Below, one piece after another: positions 60,573 through 64,000 of a stretch of DNA of 64,000 bases. A program made the position numbers and the translations under genes. Origin of the DNA: an uncultured Aquimarina sp. (GTDB taxonomy: Bacteria; Bacteroidota; Bacteroidia; Flavobacteriales; Flavobacteriaceae); contig NZ_CANLYD010000013.1 of assembly GCF_947495315.1 (NCBI RefSeq), positions 124,001 to 188,000 of the forward strand, given 5' to 3'. Below the pieces are notes generated by a model. That model did not search any database and had not been told where the DNA came from. It saw nothing but the letters and a program-made list of their open reading frames with translations. The stretch's first letter is position 1; each line of letters opens with the position of its first letter.

Positions 60573-61784
60573 TTGAGAACTATACTACATCTTGATCTGG
60601 ATGCATTTTATGTATCAGTAGAACGTCTTATAGATAGTACATTACAGAATAAGCCTCTACTAGTAGGAGGCACTAGTGATCGCGGTGTTGTAGCAGCTTG
60701 CAGTTACGAAACCAGAACATTTGGTGTACATTCAGGAATGTCTATGAGAATAGCTAAAGAATTATGTCCAGAAGCTACTATCATAAAAGGGAATGCCGGA
60801 ACATATAGTAAATACTCTGATCTGGTGACAGACATTATTAAAGAAAAAGTTCCTGTCTTCGAAAAATCTAGCATTGATGAGTTTTATGCTGACCTGTCAG
60901 GAATGGATAAATTTTTTGGTGCATATAAATATGCATCAGAACTCAGGCAAAAAATCATTTTAGAAACCGGTTTGCCGATTTCTCTGGGTTTTGCTCAAAA
61001 CAAAGTAGTATCTAAAGTAGCTACAAACGAAGCTAAACCAAATAATCAATTGAAGATTGATTTTGGCACAGAAAAACCTTTTCTAGCGCCATTATCAATT
61101 AAAAAAATACCTATGGTTGGTGATAAAACTTTTCAAACACTACGCAGCTTAGGTGTACGACAGATAAAAACCATACAAGAAATGCCTGTTGATGTTATGA
61201 AAGGAGTTCTAGGTGTAAATGGATTAACCATTTGGAAAAGAGCAAATGGAATAGATAACACACCTGTGATTGGTTTTTCTGAACGTAAATCTATCTCCAC
61301 AGAAAGAACATTTGATAGAGATACTATAGATATATATAAACTACGTAATATTCTTGTTGCAATGACGGAGAACCTATCATATCAATTGCGTAGAGGAAAT
61401 AAACTATCTGCCTGCATTACTGTTAAAATTAGATATTCTGATTTTAATACATATTCCAAACAACTTAAGATTCCCTATACCAGTGCTGATCATATTTTAA
61501 TTCCTAAAATTCTGGGGTTATTCGAAAAACTATATCAAAAAAGATTGTTAGTTCGATTAATAGGTATCAGATTCAGTCATTTGGTAAGCGGTAATTATCA
61601 GATTAATCTCTTTGAAGACAATGAAAAACAACTCAATCTCTATAAAGCTTTAGATCATATCCGAGATAGATATGGAGATCGAAGTGTAATTAGAGCCGTA
61701 GCAATGGGATCCAAAACTATTGGTAGAATGCAAAACCCTTTTAATGGTCAACCTCCTATTGTACTAGCCCATCGTAAACAATAA
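60573..61784 (+). CDS. dinB: Y-family DNA polymerase (DinB/Pol IV type)
   Basis: This 403-residue translesion polymerase starts at TTG (MRTILHLDLDAFYVSVE). The catalytic acids are in HLDLDAFY and SSIDEFYADL, and the finger/palm motifs CSYETRTFGVHSGM and LPISLGFAQNKVVSKVAT are intact; the little-finger domain follows (about 235-345). The end has no clear clamp-binding motif that I can name. It is followed by dnaE on the same strand, as in the mutasome-like pairs of Flavobacteriia, with a promoter covered by two palindromes. Confidence 0.92.
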   Translation: MRTILHLDLDAFYVSVERLIDSTLQNKPLLVGGTSDRGVVAACSYETRTFGVHSGMSMRIAKELCPEATIIKGNAGTYSKYSDLVTDIIKEKVPVFEKSSIDEFYADLSGMDKFFGAYKYASELRQKIILETGLPISLGFAQNKVVSKVATNEAKPNNQLKIDFGTEKPFLAPLSIKKIPMVGDKTFQTLRSLGVRQIKTIQEMPVDVMKGVLGVNGLTIWKRANGIDNTPVIGFSERKSISTERTFDRDTIDIYKLRNILVAMTENLSYQLRRGNKLSACITVKIRYSDFNTYSKQLKIPYTSADHILIPKILGLFEKLYQKRLLVRLIGIRFSHLVSGNYQINLFEDNEKQLNLYKALDHIRDRYGDRSVIRAVAMGSKTIGRMQNPFNGQPPIVLAHRKQ

Positions 61785-61799
61785 TAAAAACAAGAATTA

Positions 61800-61893
61800 T
61801 GGCATCCTGGCGGGCTATACACTATATCTTTTTTATACACCCTTCGACTACGGTCAGGATACATAAAAAAGGATGCCGTTTCTATCCCTGATG
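61800..61893. repeat. Flavobacterial interspersed palindromic repeat
   Basis: GGCATCCT (61801-61808) and AGGATGCC (61870-61877) form terminal inverted repeats around CGGGCTATACACTATATC and CCTTCGACTACGGTCAGG. From memory, elements of this type (a GGCATCC arm with AAAGATATAG and GGGCTAT) recur across Flavobacteriaceae genomes; only one copy is in this window. Confidence 0.5.
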
Positions 61894-61901
61894 CGGAAGG
61901 G

Positions 61902-61964
61902 TAATCAGTAATCAGTAATCAGTAATCAGTAATCAGTAATCAGTAATCAGTAATCAGTAATCAG
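61902..61964. repeat. VNTR: nine copies of TAATCAG
   Basis: Nine uninterrupted copies of the 7-bp unit TAATCAG, with partial copies at each end. Perfect identity of all units indicates recent slippage. Confidence 0.97.
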
Positions 61965-61983
61965 TAAAAGATAAAAATTCAAA

Positions 61984-62067
61984 CAACCATCAACAATAAA
62001 CCATCAACAATAAACCATCAACAATAAACCATCAACAATAAACCATCAACAATAAACCATCAACAAT
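61984..62067. repeat. VNTR: six copies of AAACCATCAACAAT
   Basis: Six copies of a 14-bp unit (the first differs at one base) end 7 bp before the dnaE ATG at 62075. Unit 14 is twice the unit length of the neighbouring VNTR, but the sequences are unrelated. Confidence 0.97.
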
Positions 62068-62074
62068 CTAACAG

Positions 62075-64000
62075 ATGTATCTAAATTGCCATTCATATTA
62101 CAGTTTAAGATTTGGAACTTTTTCCGAAATAGATTTATTAGAACTAGCTAAAGAAAATCAAATTAATTGTCTTGCACTGACTGATATTAATAGTACAACT
62201 GCCTGTCTTAATTTTATCCGAAAAGCAAAAGATTATCAGATAAAACCTATCGTAGGTATTGATTTTAGAAACAATCATCAACAACTATATGTAGGTGTAG
62301 CCAAAAACAATGAAGGATATAAAGAGTTAAATGCTTTTTTATCTCATCACTCTCACCATAAGCTTAATTTTCCTATAAAGGCTCCACAACTAAAAAATAC
62401 AATTATTATATACCCTTTAAACCAAATTATAGAAATAAAAAAAACTGAGTTTTTACCCAATGAATTTATTGGTGTCTCTATAAAAGAAATTTCAAAACTT
62501 AGAATTTCACCTTACAGAAAATTAAAAAACAAATTGGTTATACTCCAGCCTGTAAGTTTTAGAACTAAAAAAGATTTTAATGCACATCGCTTACTACGTG
62601 CTATTGATAAGAATATATTACTTAGTAGATTACCAGAGAGTCAGCAAGCTTGCTTTTCAGAAAAAATGATCTCAAATAATGACATTAGAAATAAGTTTCA
62701 AGAATTTGATTTCATTATTAAAAACACTGAAAATATTATCAACGAATGCTCTATCAATTTCGACTTTTCCAAAAACAAACCTTCCTTAAATAAAAGAACC
62801 TATACAGGTAGTATTGAAGAGGATAACAAATTGCTGAAGAAACTGTGTAAAGAAGGCCTTCCCTATCGCTATAAAAACCCAGATAAAAAAGTATACGATA
62901 GATTAGAAAAAGAGCTTGCTTTAATTATCAAAATGAATTTCGTATCCTATTTTTTGATTAATTGGAGAATCATTTCTTACGCTCAGGAGAAAGGATATTA
63001 CTATGTAGGACGTGGTAGTGGAGCTAACAGTATTGTAGCATATTTATTAAAAATCACAGATGTAGATCCGGTAGAATTAGACTTGTATTTTGAACGATTT
63101 ATAAATTCACATCGTACCAGTCCGCCAGATTTTGATATCGATTTCTCCTGGAGAGATCGACAAGATATTACACGTTTTATCTTTGATGAATTTGATAATG
63201 TAGCGCTGTTAGGAACCTATGTCACCTTTCATTATAAAGGAGCTATTAGAGAGTTAGGTAAGGTATTCGGGTTACCAAAATTTGAAATTGATAAATTAAG
63301 TGAAGGTAGTTATGATCATAATTCTTTAGATCATATTCATAAACTAGTGGTTATTTACAGTCAACTCATAAAAGGAATGCCCAATTATATTAGTATTCAC
63401 TCCAGCGGAATATTGATTAGTGAAGAGCCACTTCACTCCTATATTGCTACTGATATACCACCCAAAGGTTTTGCTACTGCACAATTTGATATGATTATTG
63501 CAGAAGATCTGGGTTTATATAAGTTTGATATTTTAGGGCAACGTGGTTTAGCAAAAATCAAAGAAGCAATTAACATTATCCAGTATAATCAACCAGAAAA
63601 AGCCAATTTCGATATCCATGATATAGAGAAATTCAAAAAAGATCCTAAGATCAACGCGCTTATCAGAGAAGCTAAATGTCTAGCCTGTTTTTATGTAGAG
63701 TCTCCTGCTATGCGTATGCTACTTAGCAAACTTAAAACCGATAACTATTTAGGATTAGTTGCTGCAAGTTCCATTATAAGACCTGGAGTTGCTAAAAGTG
63801 GAATGATGCGTGAATATATCTTAAGAGAACATGATCCGGAAAGACGAAAAAAATCACACCCGATCATGCTCGAGTTAATGAATGAAACTTATGGTATTAT
63901 GGTGTATCAGGAAGATGTCATAAAGGTAGCCCATGTTTTCGCTAAACTTACCCTTGACGAAGCAGATGTACTACGTAGAGGAATGAGTGGTAAATTTAGA
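62075..64000 (+). CDS. dnaE: DNA polymerase III alpha subunit (second DnaE), 5' part
   Basis: The reading frame is open from the ATG at 62075 to the window end (642 codons; a full protein would be about 1000). It is a C-family polymerase: an N-terminal PHP domain (MYLNCHSYYSLRFGTFSEID), GYYYVGRGSGANSIVAYLLK in the palm, the catalytic acids in SPPDFDIDFSWRD, and SSIIRPGVAKSGMM. In the PHP domain the first His of the usual HxH metal motif is Asn (NCHS), so this site looks degenerate, as in error-prone copies. It follows dinB and may form a translesion pair with it. Confidence 0.9.
   Translation, partial: MYLNCHSYYSLRFGTFSEIDLLELAKENQINCLALTDINSTTACLNFIRKAKDYQIKPIVGIDFRNNHQQLYVGVAKNNEGYKELNAFLSHHSHHKLNFPIKAPQLKNTIIIYPLNQIIEIKKTEFLPNEFIGVSIKEISKLRISPYRKLKNKLVILQPVSFRTKKDFNAHRLLRAIDKNILLSRLPESQQACFSEKMISNNDIRNKFQEFDFIIKNTENIINECSINFDFSKNKPSLNKRTYTGSIEEDNKLLKKLCKEGLPYRYKNPDKKVYDRLEKELALIIKMNFVSYFLINWRIISYAQEKGYYYVGRGSGANSIVAYLLKITDVDPVELDLYFERFINSHRTSPPDFDIDFSWRDRQDITRFIFDEFDNVALLGTYVTFHYKGAIRELGKVFGLPKFEIDKLSEGSYDHNSLDHIHKLVVIYSQLIKGMPNYISIHSSGILISEEPLHSYIATDIPPKGFATAQFDMIIAEDLGLYKFDILGQRGLAKIKEAINIIQYNQPEKANFDIHDIEKFKKDPKINALIREAKCLACFYVESPAMRMLLSKLKTDNYLGLVAASSIIRPGVAKSGMMREYILREHDPERRKKSHPIMLELMNETYGIMVYQEDVIKVAHVFAKLTLDEADVLRRGMSGKFR

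Larger units (their letters stand above)
61785..62074. other. Repeat-filled interval between dinB and dnaE
   Basis: This 290-bp stretch has no gene. It holds an interspersed palindromic repeat (61800-61893), nine copies of a 7-bp unit (61902-61964) and six copies of a 14-bp unit (61984-62067), ending 7 bp before the dnaE ATG. Confidence 0.8.

Noticed and set aside
61902..62067. CRISPR-like array
   Set aside because: The units are contiguous 7-bp and 14-bp repeats without spacers, so these are VNTRs.
1..64000. tRNA or rRNA genes
   Set aside because: No intergenic region showed a cloverleaf with a conserved T-loop or a 3' CCA, and no rRNA-like conserved segments were found by eye.

Overview
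The window looks like a chromosomal segment from a marine flavobacterium (Bacteroidota, family Flavobacteriaceae; Aquimarina-like by general resemblance, not tested). The evidence is the low GC content, promoters of the TAnnTTTG (-7) type, many lipoproteins with a Cys-led signal peptide, a TonB receptor/DUF4249 pair, a monomeric isocitrate dehydrogenase, the long form of GAPDH and the dinB-dnaE mutagenesis pair.

Region 1 (1-19.9 kb) is mostly housekeeping. It holds the 5' end of prmC, a ribD-led cluster, dnaA with a low-molecular-weight phosphatase and an RsmI-like methyltransferase, dapF-GNAT-mltG, an HtrA protease, gapdh, trmD, rplS with a structured 5' leader, and icd. A gene-free stretch of about 960 bp before icd carries a possible structured RNA and an orphan terminator.

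Region 2 (20-33.5 kb) is envelope-oriented. It has a large FG-GAP/ASPIC lipoprotein, an ECF sigma factor operon with a putative anti-sigma factor and a DUF4097-like protein, a TonB receptor with its DUF4249 partner, murQ, and small lipoproteins, two of which share an almost identical signal-peptide cassette.

Region 3 (33.8-42.3 kb) is an orphan VgrG/RHS polymorphic toxin island. It contains VgrG, a 1658-residue PAAR-like/RHS protein with a variable C-terminal toxin, a putative immunity protein and a translationally coupled Lys/Ser/Pro-rich protein. No type VI secretion core genes are in the window.

Region 4 (42.5-58.6 kb) is the accessory region of most interest. Two tandem Cys-rich double-glycine leader peptides, one only 47 residues long, are followed by an LRR lipoprotein and secreted proteins. 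Next come a stand-alone LytTR regulator and a divergent TPR-TM-AraC regulator that is frameshifted at a poly-A tract. Four tandem 65-71-residue peptides follow, with an identical leader layout (GG at residues 27-28) and an invariant C-terminal STKTLP motif. Converging on them is an operon-like array of Rrf2, three paralogous periplasmic-TPR histidine kinases and one LytTR response regulator. The layout recalls Gram-positive GG-peptide/histidine kinase/LytTR circuits (ComCDE, Blp), but in a Gram-negative. I propose it as a candidate undescribed peptide production or signalling locus. No modifying enzyme or exporter is present in the window.

Region 5 (58.8-64 kb) has a DinB-fold protein, a coiled-coil secreted protein, then Y-family DNA polymerase dinB and a second dnaE. 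Two strong palindromes overlap the dinB promoter. A flavobacterial interspersed repeat and two VNTRs (7-bp and 14-bp units) lie between dinB and dnaE. The dnaE gene runs off the window.
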